Shown here piece after piece: positions 1 to 11,824 of a stretch of 64,000 bases of DNA. The stretch's first letter is position 1, and the number at the start of each line of letters is the position of its first letter. Position numbers and translations under genes: made by a program. A model generated the notes under the pieces. It made no database searches and was not told where the DNA came from. It saw nothing but the letters and a program-made list of their open reading frames with translations. The stretch comes from Dendronephthya gigantea (taxonomy: Eukaryota > Cnidaria > Anthozoa > Malacalcyonacea > Nephtheidae). The stretch lies in NCBI RefSeq assembly GCF_004324835.1, contig NW_021163173.1, positions 1-64,000 on the forward strand, read 5' to 3'.

Positions 1-2992
1 TCGTAATTAATAGGAATACAAAGGTATTCTGGAAATTTGTGTTCGGCCTCAAATACTTTTTTGCATATTTGCGCCGTGATATGTGTGTTTTATTGTATAT
101 CACTGTACACAATGCGTACTTTTTTGATAGGAAAAGAAAGATTTGCTGGGAAATGTTTAAGATTTAAAAAAATACTACATTGGAAAGCAGCTTCTTGATT
201 AACCTAGACAATGGGGTTTAATTTTGTAAATTGCGCCGTATAGTTTTGATTAAAGCCTTTGGATTGTAATTAGAGAATGATATTGACAATTAGCCTTCAA
301 AATTGCTCTTCTTGATTGTCAGTTAATTAAAAAAGTCTGGACATAGTTATATCACGAAAAGTATATTGTTTCGGTAGTTTATCCTAATAATAACACAGTC
401 TATATTTACTTGAGAGGTTGTTTCTAGAATTTTCTTTTCTTTTCCCATTATTTTTTTTCTTATTTGCGCTATGATTTTTGCGTTGCATTTCACTTTACTG
501 GAGACAATGTACACTTTTTTGATACGAAAAGAAAAATTCGCTGGGAAATGTGTAAGAGTTTCAAAAAGACTACGGTGGAAAAAAGCTTATTTTCTCAGAT
601 AAATAATTAACTTTTTGGAGATTGAACCATAGCTTCGAATGAAGACTTTCCATTGTAATGATTGCTATTGAAAAATTAGCCTATAGGCAAGGTTCATATA
701 TGAACTAGCCATGTTATTGTTGTAGAATTACAACAAGCCTGGATACAATTATATAAGGAAAAGCATTGTCGTGGTAATTTATCGTAATTAATAGGAATAC
801 AAAGGTATTCTGGAAATTTGTGTTCGGCCTCAAATACTTTTTTGCATATTTGCGCCGTGATATGTGTGTTTTATTGTATATCACTGTACACAATGCGTAC
901 TTTTTTGATAGGAAAAGAAAGATTTGCTGGGAAATGTTTAAGATTTAAAAAAATACTGCATTGGAAAGCAGCTTCTTGATTAACCTAGACAATGGGGTTT
1001 AATTTTGTAAATTTCGCCGTATAGTTTTGATTAAAGCCTTTGGATTGTAATTAGAGAATGATATTGAAAATTAGCCTTCAAAATTGCTCTTCTTGATTGT
1101 CAGTTAATTAAAAAAGTCTGGACATAGTTATATCACGAAAAGTATATTGTTTCGGTAGTTTATCCTAATAATAACACAGTCTATATTTACTTGAGAGGTT
1201 GTTTCTAGAATTTTCTTTTCTGTTCCCATTATTTTTTTTCTTATTTGCGCTATGATTTTTGCGTTGCATTTCACTTTACTGGAGACAATGTACACTTTTT
1301 TGATACGAAAAGAAAAATTCGCTGGGAAATGTGTAAGAGTTTCAAAAAGACTACGGTGGAAAAAAGCTTATTTTCTCACATAAATAATTGGCTTTTTGGA
1401 GATTGAACCATAGCTTCGAATGAAGACTTTCGATTGTAGTGATTGCTATTGAAAAATTAGCCTATAGGCTAGGTTCATATATGAACTAGCCATGTTATTG
1501 TTGTAGAATTACAACAAGCGTGGATACAATTATATAAGGAAAAGCATTGTCGTGGTAATTTATCGTATTTAATAGGAATACAAAGGTATTCTGGAATTTT
1601 GTGTTCGGCCTCAAATACTTTTTTCCATATTTGCGCCGTGATATGTGTGTTTTATTGTATATCACTGTACACAATGCGTACTTTTTTGATAGGAAAAGAA
1701 AGATTTGCTGGGAAATGTTTAAGATTTAAAAAAATACTGCATTGGAAAGCAGCTTCTTGATTAACCTAGACACTGGGGTTTAATTTTGTAAATTCCGCCG
1801 TAGTTTTGATTAAAGCCTTTGGATTGTAATTAGAGAATGATATTGACAATTAGCCTTCAAAATTGCTCTTCTTGATTGTCAGTTAATTAAAACAAGTCTG
1901 GACATAGTTATATCGCGAAAAGTATATTGTTTCGGTAGTTTATCCTAATTACTAACACAGTCTATATTTACTTGAGAGGTTGTTTCTGGAATTTTCTTTT
2001 CTGTTCCCATTATTTCTTTTTCTTATTTGCGCTATGATTTTTGCGTTGCATTTCACTTTACTGGAGACAATGTACACTTTTTTGATACGAAAAGAAAAAT
2101 TCGCTGGGAAATGTGTAAGAGTTTCAAAAAGACTACAGTGGAAAAAAGCGTATTTTCTCACATAAATAATTGGTTTTTGGAGATTGAACCATAGCTTCGA
2201 ATGAAGACTTTCCCTTGTAGTGATTGCTATATTTTGAAAAATTAGCCAATAGGCTAGGTTCATATATGAACTAGCCATGTTATTGTTGTAGAATTACAAC
2301 AAGCGTGGATACAATTATATAAGGAAAAGCATTGTCGTGGTAATTTATCATAATTAATAGGAATACAAAGGTATTCTGGAATTTTGTGTTCGGCCTCAAA
2401 TACTTTTTTGCATATTTGCGCCGTGATATGTGTGTTTTATTGTATATCACTGTACACAATGCGTACTTTTTTGATAGGAAAAGAAAGATTTGCTGGGAAA
2501 TGTTTAAGATTTTAAAAAATACTGCATTGGAAAGCAGCTTCTTGATTAACCTAGACAATGGGGTTTTGTAAATTGCGCCGTAGTTTTGATTAAAACCTTT
2601 GGATTTTAATTAGAGAATGATATTGACAATTAGCCTTCAAAATTGCTCTTCTTGATTATCAGTTATTTAAAACAAGTCTGGACATAGTTATATCACGAAA
2701 AGTATATTGTTTCGGTAGTTTATCGTAATTATTAACACAGTCTATATTTACTTGACATGTTGTTTCTGGAATTTTCTTTTCTGTTTCCATTATTTTTTTT
2801 CTTTTTTGCGCTATGATGTTTGCGTTGCATTTCACTTTACTGGAAACAATGTACACTATTTTGATACGAAAAGAAAAATTCGCTGGGAAATGTGTAAGAG
2901 TTTCAAAAAGACAACGGTGGAAAAAAGCTTATTGTCTCACAAAAATAATTGGCTTTTTGGAGATTGAACCATAGCTTCGAATGAAGACTTTT
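1..2992. repeat. Dimeric satellite array, ~781 bp higher-order unit
   Basis: Nearly identical units start at about 1, 782, 1562 and 2344; the last is cut off at 2992 by the element that follows. Each unit is two diverged half-units of about 382 and 400 bp. They align at the block around TTTGATAGGAAAAGAAAG versus TTTGATACGAAAAGAAAA, and both contain CTGGGAAATGT. The array enters from outside the window. Small open frames in it are repeated by-products of the satellite and are not genes. A centromeric or heterochromatic role is possible but not shown. Confidence 0.93.
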
Positions 2993-3250
2993 ATGGTTGC
3001 CGAATTGTAGCAAAATTCAATACAGGCAATTTATATGCAATTCACTGTTAAAATATTCAATAAACTCATATAATATTCAATAATCACAAAAATGTTCAAT
3101 ATACCCCTTTGTGTAACATTGTGTAACTGCGTTAAATATTCAATGCGACAGGCGAAATCTTCACTAAATTACACTGTAAAATATTTAACTCGGCAAAAAA
3201 TATATTCAATAAAATCTCGAAAAATATTCAATAGCTTTGGAACAGCGGTC
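2993..3250 (+). repeat. Terminal inverted repeat (left copy, outer)
   Basis: Runs from ATGGTTGCCGAATTGTAGC to the point after AGCGGTC where the two ends of the element diverge. It contains many copies of ATTCAAT or close variants, roughly every 30 bp, several within AATATTCAATA. These look like subterminal transposase-binding repeats. An open frame runs through it into the integrase gene, but this part is terminal repeat and not conserved protein. Confidence 0.88.
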
Positions 3251-3307
3251 AGTAGCATCCCCTCTGCTTTACTTGGCCTTTTCACCAAGCGAAGTGTTAT
3301 TTCAAAC

Positions 3308-4819
3308 ATGGCCGAACAAACTTTTGAAAATGAAGAAAATGACAACCCCTCATGGATCGATGTTTTTAACGGAGTTGATCAGTTACTGCAGATGATTAAC
3401 GAAAAAGTCGACGATGGAAGGATATCCTTTCATGAGGCTTCTTTAATTTTCAACAAGCTTGAGACAGCTTTATCAATGGTTGTAAATCTTACCACATTGG
3501 ATATCGATTTAACAGACAACACTAGACTTGTACTACTGCAGCTTTCCCAGTGTTTGACAGAACTACACAACTACTGGGCAACTAGAATAGCCAATATAAG
3601 ACGAGCGATAGTCACTCTGCCCAATTTAAGAATTGAAAATGTCAGCATGTCAAGTGATCCAGGTAGACCATCTCTATCTATACCAAAGGAAATTCTTGAA
3701 GACCTAAGGAACTCTGGGTACTCATGGACTGAAATTTCGAAAATTTTACAAGTATCGAGATGGACTGTACACCGTAGGGTACGGGAATATAATTTGCAAC
3801 ACCTTGACAGATTTTCTGACATATCTGATGATGAACTAGACCAGCTAATCATGGGCTACATAACGAGACATGGCAATACCACAGGTGAATCCTACCTTAT
3901 TGGCTACATTAGATCTCAAGGTATTCGTGTTCAGAGAGACAGGGTACGTTCTTCCCTAACGCGTGTTGATCCTGAAAATACTGCCCTTCGTTGGGCATGC
4001 GTAATTACTAGGAGAGTTTATACAGTTCCAGGACCAAATGCTCTCTGGCATATAGACGGTAATCATGCTTTGATTCGATGGAAGTTTGTGGTGCATGGGT
4101 GCATAGATGGTTTTTCCAGGCGGATAATTTACCTTCTATGTGCAGACAACAACCGGTCCGACACTGTTGTGCATGTTTTTGCCGCAGCAACTGACGAATT
4201 TGGTTATCCATCCCGAGTTAGAGGGGATCACGGAGGGGAAAATGTTCAAGTAGCAAGGTTAATGGAAAGAGAGAGAGGTGAAGGGAGAGGAAGTTTTATT
4301 GCTGGGCCATCGACAAGAAATCAAAGAATAGAAAGATTATGGAGGGAGGTATTCCGTTGCTGTTTATATTTATTTTATTGCATATTCTATGCCATGGAGG
4401 AAACTGGTGTCCTTGATTTGGACAATAATGTCGATCTATTTCTACTGCATTATGTATATTTACCGCGAATTAATCATTCTCTTCAAGAGTTCGCAGCAGC
4501 CTTTAACAATCGCCCCATGAGAACTGAGAACAATTGGAGTCCAGAAAAAATTTGGGCAAATGGAATGATAAATCACGCCGTTAGACAGCATTTAGAAAGG
4601 CATGAAATTGAAAACATTGAACTATATGGCGTTGACTGGAATGGTCCTATTCCTGCCGAAAATCAAAACATTGTGGAGGTGGAACCACCGAACTGCCCAT
4701 TTCCAATTGAGTACCTTCATCAACTTCAAGATCATGTTAATCCGCAACAAGAATCAAATAACTATGGTATAGAACTGTTTACACAAGCGAAAGACTTTCT
4801 GAATGAACTGTTCGAATAG
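3308..4819 (+). CDS. DD34E integrase-core transposase, intact ORF (503 aa)
   Basis: Predicted transposase of the TIR element. The open frame extends up to 3092, but residues before the Met at 3308 come from the TIR, so I choose ATG 3308 (MAEQTFENEE). An N-terminal helical region is followed by a helix-turn-helix stretch (SWTEISKILQVSRWTVHRRV, about residues 140-160). The RNase-H-like integrase core follows, with Asp in WHIDGNH, Asp in RGDHGGEN and Glu in QRIERLW, 34 residues after the second Asp. The tail has the familiar AFNNRPMRTE and NWSPEKIW blocks. The frame is uninterrupted to TAG at 4817-4819. The closest group by eye is the IS3-like integrase-core proteins multicopied in cnidarian and fish genomes; other rve-type families are possible. 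It converges with the HECT gene downstream. Activity is not demonstrated. Confidence 0.85.
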   Translation: MAEQTFENEENDNPSWIDVFNGVDQLLQMINEKVDDGRISFHEASLIFNKLETALSMVVNLTTLDIDLTDNTRLVLLQLSQCLTELHNYWATRIANIRRAIVTLPNLRIENVSMSSDPGRPSLSIPKEILEDLRNSGYSWTEISKILQVSRWTVHRRVREYNLQHLDRFSDISDDELDQLIMGYITRHGNTTGESYLIGYIRSQGIRVQRDRVRSSLTRVDPENTALRWACVITRRVYTVPGPNALWHIDGNHALIRWKFVVHGCIDGFSRRIIYLLCADNNRSDTVVHVFAAATDEFGYPSRVRGDHGGENVQVARLMERERGEGRGSFIAGPSTRNQRIERLWREVFRCCLYLFYCIFYAMEETGVLDLDNNVDLFLLHYVYLPRINHSLQEFAAAFNNRPMRTENNWSPEKIWANGMINHAVRQHLERHEIENIELYGVDWNGPIPAENQNIVEVEPPNCPFPIEYLHQLQDHVNPQQESNNYGIELFTQAKDFLNELFE

Positions 4820-5533
4820 CAAAATTGTTAATGTTAGTGTAATTTTTGCAGTTTAAGCTTCGCGTTTTCCGGAAACGGCAAACGGCAGGGCCTGTGCCTA
4901 GGGTTTTCGGAAAACGGGTCCATTTGCTCTTTATTGCATGCCTTTGTCGTTACACGTATATCGTAAACTTAAACATTCTAATATAATGTGAACATTTAGT
5001 CATCAACAGCTCATCAACAGCTAACAAAATTAGGCAAGCAGAATACAAAAATGTTTTCCAGATGCCACAGATGTAGGATTGCCTTATCGGATTATCTATG
5101 TTGAAATTTACAAAATTTCTATATTCACTATATCTCGTACAACAAACTAAGAAAAAAGGCATCTATAAAAAAAGGTAACAGAATGTAAACGACTTAAAAT
5201 AGGATACACTACACTGTCAGCTATTCTGCAACAACAGTCGACGACTTTCTATCCATTCAACTTCAAGACTGCATCATAGATGTTGCCAAAAACAGCAATT
5301 TAACATAACAACATTAAAGAAACTACTTTTTACTTACAGTAATTAGAACTGGATACTTTAAAGGATAAGTTCAACAATATTCATGGAAGAGAAAACGATT
5401 TATCTTTCCTGGTGGTGGAAATTACACCTAACACTGCTGCTTTAAATAGCTCATAACTTTCTTGGCTGAACCTTGATGGAAAAACCAGCTTGAATAGGCA
5501 AGTAGACGCAAAAATACTTGCCGCATCTGGTGA

Positions 5534-5987
5534 TGTCGCAGAATTCACTGGCTTCGTTCAGGAAATTGACCTGCACACGCTGGTTTTTCTTTTATCTTTA
5601 ATTTACAACAATTTTACATAACAATTCTCTTACAACAATCTCAAAACAATCTGAACCAATCTCGAACAATCTCCATATAATACAGTTCTACACATTTACT
5701 TATAGTCCCGGTTCGGAAACCGTTCTGACGTACTTCGTTTAACTCAAACCACTAACTTGGCACAAACAAATTACCTTGGACATTGTGCCCGCGTTTCGAT
5801 ACATTTTGGCAAAAACAACTAGTTAATACATTTAGGATCGTTTCCTGTTATTTTTCGCTATTTTACATTCATCCTGTTTTTCCATGCATTATGTAGTAAA
5901 TATATTTATTATTCACATAAACACACTGACAGTGACAACCACGCACATTTACTAACATATACACACATACACACAATATTTCCGACA
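5534..5987. mobile_element. Solo LTR fossil in the HECT C-lobe exon
   Basis: A 454 bp segment with TGTCGCA...TCCGACA ends (TG...CA), flanked by a perfect 5 bp duplication GGTGA (5529-5533 and 5988-5992). The right arm carries the empty site, so the insertion is younger than the arm duplication. No internal region remains, as expected after LTR-LTR recombination. The superfamily cannot be told from the LTR alone. Confidence 0.88.
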
Positions 5988-6146
5988 GGTGATACTTCTA
6001 CGACAATATTTTCCGTTGGTGGGGGAAGAACGTAAGAACAGCCCGTTGAAAATTTTATGAACTTATCAATATCTAAAAAAGATACCATTATAGTGATTAT
6101 TGGTATAAATATGCATCGTGAGTTGCTAATCTCTACTTGCGCTCTA

Positions 6147-6327
6147 GGGGGCTGTTCACATGAGCCCGGTCACAGAGATTGAAATGAGTAAATAACACGA
6201 TTTTGGTAGTCCTGTAATCATACTCACAATAGCCTGTGATTGTTCTGTTTCAACAAGACTTTTCAATTCTTCAAAACCATTCCACGCTTCGTTAAATCTC
6301 GTTAACCGGGCTCATGTGAACAACTCC
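6147..6327. mobile_element. TA-flanked MITE in HECT intron (left arm)
   Basis: A 181 bp element whose ends (GGGGGCTGTTCACATGAGCC and the complement of GGCTCATGTGAACAACTCC) form imperfect TIRs of about 35 bp. It is flanked by TA dinucleotides (6145-6146, 6328-6329), suggesting a Tc1/mariner-type MITE. It is noncoding and present at the same place in both arms. Confidence 0.75.
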
Positions 6328-7538
6328 TAATTGTTCCATGCAATCTTCTGTTGTCTATAGGTAATTGAAAATTTTTAATGTAATTATTTACCTTCTTCAG
6401 AGCATTCTTCCACAAATCTCTGTAACATGTTAAACACTGCCAAACCACTAGCTTCAATACCAGTTTCTTTCAACTTTAATAATCCCTTTAAATATTCTCG
6501 CGTTTTAGTCTTTGCACAGTGAACAAAATGCTGTAAAAACTTGTCTGGATAACGTCTGATAACATCAATTACACCAAGAGTTTTTAGACCACTAACGAAC
6601 TGCTCCAACATAGGCACATTTTTCACTACAGCGCAATGTGCAATTATTGCTTGGACAACAGAAAGTCTATTTTCATTCTACAAAAGAAAAATATAAAATA
6701 TAGAATCTATTCATCCCGTTTAATCAGCACAGCAATTCATTTATGTTTTGGCATGTAGAATTAATAGAAAAACAATTAACACTATTAACTTTTAAAACTA
6801 AACATAATTGATTCACTATAGCATTTAAAATAACCAAAGTAAATTCTGTTGCAGTTGAACTAAATCGATCAAAACTTACTGTGACTTGACATTGCAATCC
6901 AGAGTTTGCAAGCAGACTTTGAAACTCAAGTGACTGGTTCATTATGTCTAAATCAGACTTTTTTGACATCATGATCTGTTGGTAGAAATACCAAATACTC
7001 TCTTTATTTCATTCAAATTTATGATTCAAGAGAAAAACCTAACACAACTGCTAGGCACAACCAGAGGGATGCTTCCAAACAGGGTATTTTGCCCCAGGCA
7101 AAAAATCAATGTTAGAAATATGTAGTCCTCTTTTCTGAGTTACACTGACAAAAAGTTCTGCCCAGGTTGGTACAGGTCAGGTAAAGCAATATATTAGGTT
7201 TAATATTGTAAAGAATGTAACCCCAAAATGAAGAAAATTACATTTTGCAGCTATTTTGCCCTTGGAATTGCAGTCCTAATGGGAATTTTCCCTGGCCCCA
7301 AATTTCTTCCTAATACCCCTGATCACAGCCAAAGAAAGCATGTTAGAATAAGTAACTGCAAAATGTTCTGAAAAAATATAGCTCTGCAAAGTTCATAAAA
7401 GTAAATATTTGTGCACAAAAATATATTTAAAGGGCTGGCTTAAAGCAAACTAAATTAGAGCATGTTTTTTCATGAACTATTTACTATTATGCTATATGTT
7501 TTATATCAACATTATATTGACTTTATTACAATATTTAC

Positions 7539-8183
7539 CTGTTCAACATAAGACTTTATCTCATAATCATGAATGTCATGGATAGATGCATATGCAATGG
7601 CTTTATTGATATCTCCAGTAGCAACATAATAATATTGGGAAGGTGTGAGATAGGGAAATCCTGGCCCATTTTGACAAAGACTGTGTGCAATCATGGTGCC
7701 TAGCATTTTTGGCATACCACACGTCAATGCAGTGTGGTTGTAGTGGAACTGTAGCTTATCAGAGGGGCCTTCAAAGATACGAACTGATGGGTTGTTGACA
7801 AATTCCTTAAAAACATCAGAATAAAACTCACGAAGGACACCACCAGTGTCTACAGCTGGTTGTTGTTTGTACTGGACAATGAATGGATGTGTAGGATCAA
7901 AACTTGGATGCTTATATACTTGAAGTGCATCAGATAGCAAGTCCTCTGGATCAATCTTTATTTTTCTTGTATCGTTGCTGATCTTGACACTTAACAACTC
8001 AAATACACTCTTGGTTGGAACCTTTTCATCATCTATTCCATCACCTTGGACACTTTCACTTGTGGTGACTGTTTCTACAAAGCAGTCACAAATTATTTCA
8101 CAAATTTCCTTCTTGCCTATTTCCTGTTCTTTACTCCAAACCAACAAATTTACAAAGGTCACTGTATTTGAAAGAGGATCCAG
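7539..8183 (-). CDS. HECT N-lobe exon (left arm)
   Basis: Longest intact coding exon of the HECT gene. It contains the classical N-lobe signature DTGGVLREFYSDVFKEF followed by IFEGPSDKLQFH. It ends in SYVEQ at a clean donor (CAG|GTAAAT, exon end 7539). The next exon (IMMSKKSDLD...) joins in phase 0, supporting real splicing. The upstream acceptor is ambiguous between 8183 and 8186; the 8183 choice keeps the frame. The right-arm equivalent (about 20175-20800) is interrupted in frame, so this copy is the better preserved for this exon. Confidence 0.8.
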
Positions 8184-9293
8184 CTACTGAAAATCATGTA
8201 ACTTTTTTAAACAAATTTGTTACACTTACATTTGTCCTGAACTAAACAATTTTAATAAATCACAAATAATTAAAAAAAAGAAAAGACCAATCTTAATTGG
8301 CCAAATTTATTATAAACAAACTTGTTGGATACACACACTTCAAAAACAAGTTTGTTGGGTTGTGTAAAAAACTGGTCAACAAGATGACTATGATACTTTC
8401 CATAATCTCAATGGATCAATAAAAGAAATTATTAGGTTATACCTCCAATTTCAGTTGTAGTATCTAGCCCTTTAATAAGCTGAACATCATCATCTAAAAG
8501 ATCAGCTATGGAAAGGTCTATATCTTCATGATTTTTTGATAATACGTCTCTGATTTCTGACTCTGTTTTTTGTGGAAACATCATGCAAAGTTGAACTGTA
8601 CTGCTACAATTTGATGTGGAAGAACCTGGAGAGCCAAGATCAGATCCATCTTTTTGAATATTGGACGACCAAATCAGTTGACTGATTCAAACGTACGTAA
8701 AGTTTTCCTTGACCAGCAATCACTTTTACTCGTGAAAAATCCCAGAACTGGCCAGGGCTACACACTGGTGTTGAAACAGTTTTCCTACTAACTTTCACAA
8801 AAGTCAACTTCTGTAACATTTGGAAGTCTAACACTGATAACTTTGCATATTTTTCTCATTAGTTTAGGGATGAGCCGATTAATCGATAAATAATCGGCAA
8901 AGCCGATTAATCGGCCTTTTTTAAAATAATCGGTAATCGGCTGATTATTGCCTGATAATCAGCAAATAATCGGCAATAAGACTTTTTCTGTTTCTGCCAA
9001 GAAAATGATAAAATAACTGAATGAAAGTGAATAGATTTTCAATTTTTCACGTTGCGGGCGTCAAAAAAGTGAAAAAACCCACGTCTTTTGTCTCATCTGT
9101 GTTAATGGGTTTGAGGAAGTCATTAAAAACAGTTAAGCCACCGACGCATTCCGATGCCTGAGCAACGCATTCCTATGCAATGAGTCATACCATAATGTGT
9201 TTTCTGATTGGCTAAAATAAATCATGATGTTTGTTATAAAATGCAGAGGAAATAATTTTCTAGCAGTATTACGAGAAATTTTCGCAGAAGCTA

Positions 9294-11824
9294 ATGGCGC
9301 ACACGGTAAAAAGTGCAGTTTGGACATATTTTGACATTTTGGAAGATGACAACACGAAAGCTATGTGTAAAGTTTGTCAGGAAAAAGGCTCTCGAGTTAT
9401 AATCAGCAGAGGAGGAAAAACATGCAAGCAGTTCACCACGAAAACATGCGCAATCACCTCCGCAAGCATCCGACGGAATTTCTTGCACTTTCATCAGATA
9501 AAAGGAAAAGAATATTGCCAAAGGTAAAAGAACACTACAAGACACAAACTCAAGCACAGTGACAATGAGAAAGAAACTAAAAACGCAGATGTCATTTGAA
9601 AAAAGTGTTGAAGCCGGTCGAACTTGGGATATGAACAGTCGTCAAGCCCAGCATATTACCAAACTAATCGGTGAAATGATAGTTCTCAACAACCAACAAC
9701 TATTCCTAATTGCCGAAGATCTGGGTTTTATGCATCTGATGAAACATGTAGCCCCACGTTATCATTTAGCGAGTCAACACCACTTTAGTGATGCTGTAAT
9801 TCCCAATTTAGTGAAACGAGCCGAAGCAGCTGTTGCCAAAATGTTGGAAAAGGCAAAACATTTCTCCTTTACTTCAGACATTTGGACATGTTCCCACAAC
9901 AACGATGCGTTCATTAGCCTGACAGCCCACTGGATTGATGAAAATGAAACAAAGTTCCCGCGGCAGTCAATCGTACTACAATCAAGTTTCTTCCCCGGAA
10001 GCCACACTGGGCCGCGAATCACTGAAAAGTTTACAAGCATGTTGTCAAAGTGGACTATCGACAGTTCAAGATGTTACATCGTTGTTACTGACAATGCGAG
10101 CAACATGACAAATGCCGTACAGTTGGCCGGTTTGACGGGCAGCCCATGCTTCATTCACACACTGCAGTTAGCGATCAGCGATGCTATCTTTTCCCAAAGA
10201 AGTGTCAGCAACATGATTGCCAAGGCGAAACGAATGGTCACACACTTTCGTCACTCGACGCTTGGAAGTAGCAGGCTAGCAGAACTCCAAAGTGATCGGG
10301 GTCATCCAAAGAAAAAGTTGATTCAGGATGTGGCGACAAGGAGAGTTAAATTATAAGTTATTGCCGTGTGCGTTACAACCATAGGCGGCCCAAAATTGGC
10401 GGCGAAAACTTTTTTGACTATTTGTCAATGTAATGTATAATATATAATTACATGTAGGAAGCTCTTTTTTACTTTACGAAACTTACCACTTAGACTATGA
10501 CAAAATACATCAATTATATTGACCGAAACTAATAAAAATATATAGTAAACTAATCTCTGATAATTTTCCTCACTTCTTACATGCGAATTACGATTTAAAA
10601 CTACTTTTAACATGACAAAATACAGCAATATTTTTATAGTTTTTGATCAAAAATATTTCGTACGATGCGGGATGACAGTGGTCTCTGTATTCATCATTGT
10701 TTTGAAATATTTTACATGATCCTATTGGTTGAAAATAGAAACAAACTGTAAAGTATTTGAACGAACTTTTTTCAACCAATAGGATCATGTAAAATATTTC
10801 AAAGCAACGACGAATACAGAGACGACTGTCATCCCGCATCGTACAAAATATTTTTGATCAAAAACTATAAAAATATTGCCGTATTTTGTCATGTTAAAAG
10901 TAGTTTTAAATCGTAATTCGCATGTAAGAAGCGAGGAAAATTATCAGAGATTAGTTTACTATATATTTTTATTAGTTTCGGTCAATATAATTGATGTATT
11001 TTTTCATAGTCTAAGTGGTAAGTTTCGTAACGTAAAAAAGAGCTTCCTACCTTATGTAATTATATATTATACATTACATTGACAAATTGCCGAAAAATTT
11101 TTCGGCCGCTAATTTTGGGCCGCCTATGTTACAACCTTGAAACTTGACAAATGTTTCGCATGTTTTAAAACGATAGTGTTTGTTTTATTTATTAACCACC
11201 AATATCAATATGGATGTTTTTGTTTCGTTTTGCAGATGGAATTCCACTTACTACATGTTGGACAGGCTGTTGGAGAATAAGAGGGCTGTCACACTCTACT
11301 CTGCTGAAACACCAACCACAACTCTTTCGCCCAACGAGTGGTCATTGATGGAGAAGGTCCTTCGCTTGCTTCAACCGCTCGAGGAATACACTAAACTGAT
11401 GAGCAACAACAATTCGTGCATATCCGAAGTGATTCCCGCCATTACAGTGTTGAAGAAATTTGAGAAAGTGTTGAGAAAGAGTGTTGAGAAAGAGTCAGTA
11501 AGCCGCAGTGATGGGCCGCATCCAGCACTGTGGTCGTGTTTTGATGAGATAGTTGCATCTGACGAGTGTGTTACAAGTCTTGAAGAAGAGATCAACGCAT
11601 TTCTCAGTCTTCCATTGCAACCGTTACAAGCGTGTCCCTATACCTGGTGGGTCTCCAACAAGAAAGCCTATCCAAGTCCACCAAGTTCAAGTGTTTATTC
11701 CGAGCATGTATTCAGTGAGGCCGGGAACATTTCAACTGAAAACCGCAGTAGACTAGCTCCACATAAAGCTGACAATATCCTCTTTTTACATCATAATCTA
11801 CCAAAACTCAACTTTGAATATTGA
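9294..11824 (+). pseudogene. hAT transposase, BED finger, two exons (left arm)
   Basis: Exon 1 starts at ATG 9294 (MAHTVKSAVWTYFDILEDDN), has a BED zinc finger (CKVC...NHLRKH) and then the RNase-H core with TSDIWTC and VTDNASNM blocks. Exon 2 (11236-11824) begins after TTTTGCAG, reads WNSTYYMLDRLL and ends in the hAT dimerisation block (HVFSEAGNIST, NRSRLAPHKAD). Exon 1 ends DVATR at 10340, where GAGAGT stands in place of the expected GTGAGT donor. Relative to the right arm, the left lacks one A in a run near 9440 and has an extra GTCG near 9620. The C-terminal half is short for a hAT. It is probably inactive as sequenced. Confidence 0.85.
10381..11127. mobile_element. Fold-back MULE-type element in hAT intron (left arm)
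   Basis: A 747 bp element that is almost entirely one hairpin. The ends ATAGGCGGCCCAAAATT are inverted, and the arms of about 350 bp meet near 10755. It is flanked by a perfect 9 bp duplication GTTACAACC (10372-10380, 11128-11136), the size typical of Mutator-like elements. Mirror-image small frames in the two arms are not genes. It lies between the hAT exons, so it may have been tolerated as intron sequence. Confidence 0.88.

Noticed and set aside
1952-2967. Open frames of 61-108 residues in the satellite
   Set aside because: They repeat with the satellite unit, differ in frame between copies and have AT-rich, transmembrane-like composition by chance. No conserved protein features.
1-2992. 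CRISPR-like array
   Set aside because: Units are about 781 bp without a short-repeat/unique-spacer pattern, and the context is eukaryotic.
3092-3307. N-terminal extension of the integrase frame
   Set aside because: This part is the terminal inverted repeat, which is also present at the other end of the element without the gene, so it is open by chance. ATG 3308 is preferred.
10425-11082. Repeated frames (NSHVRSEENYQRLVYYIFLL) in the fold-back element
   Set aside because: They arise twice per element because the element is a hairpin; no domain and no independent evidence of coding.
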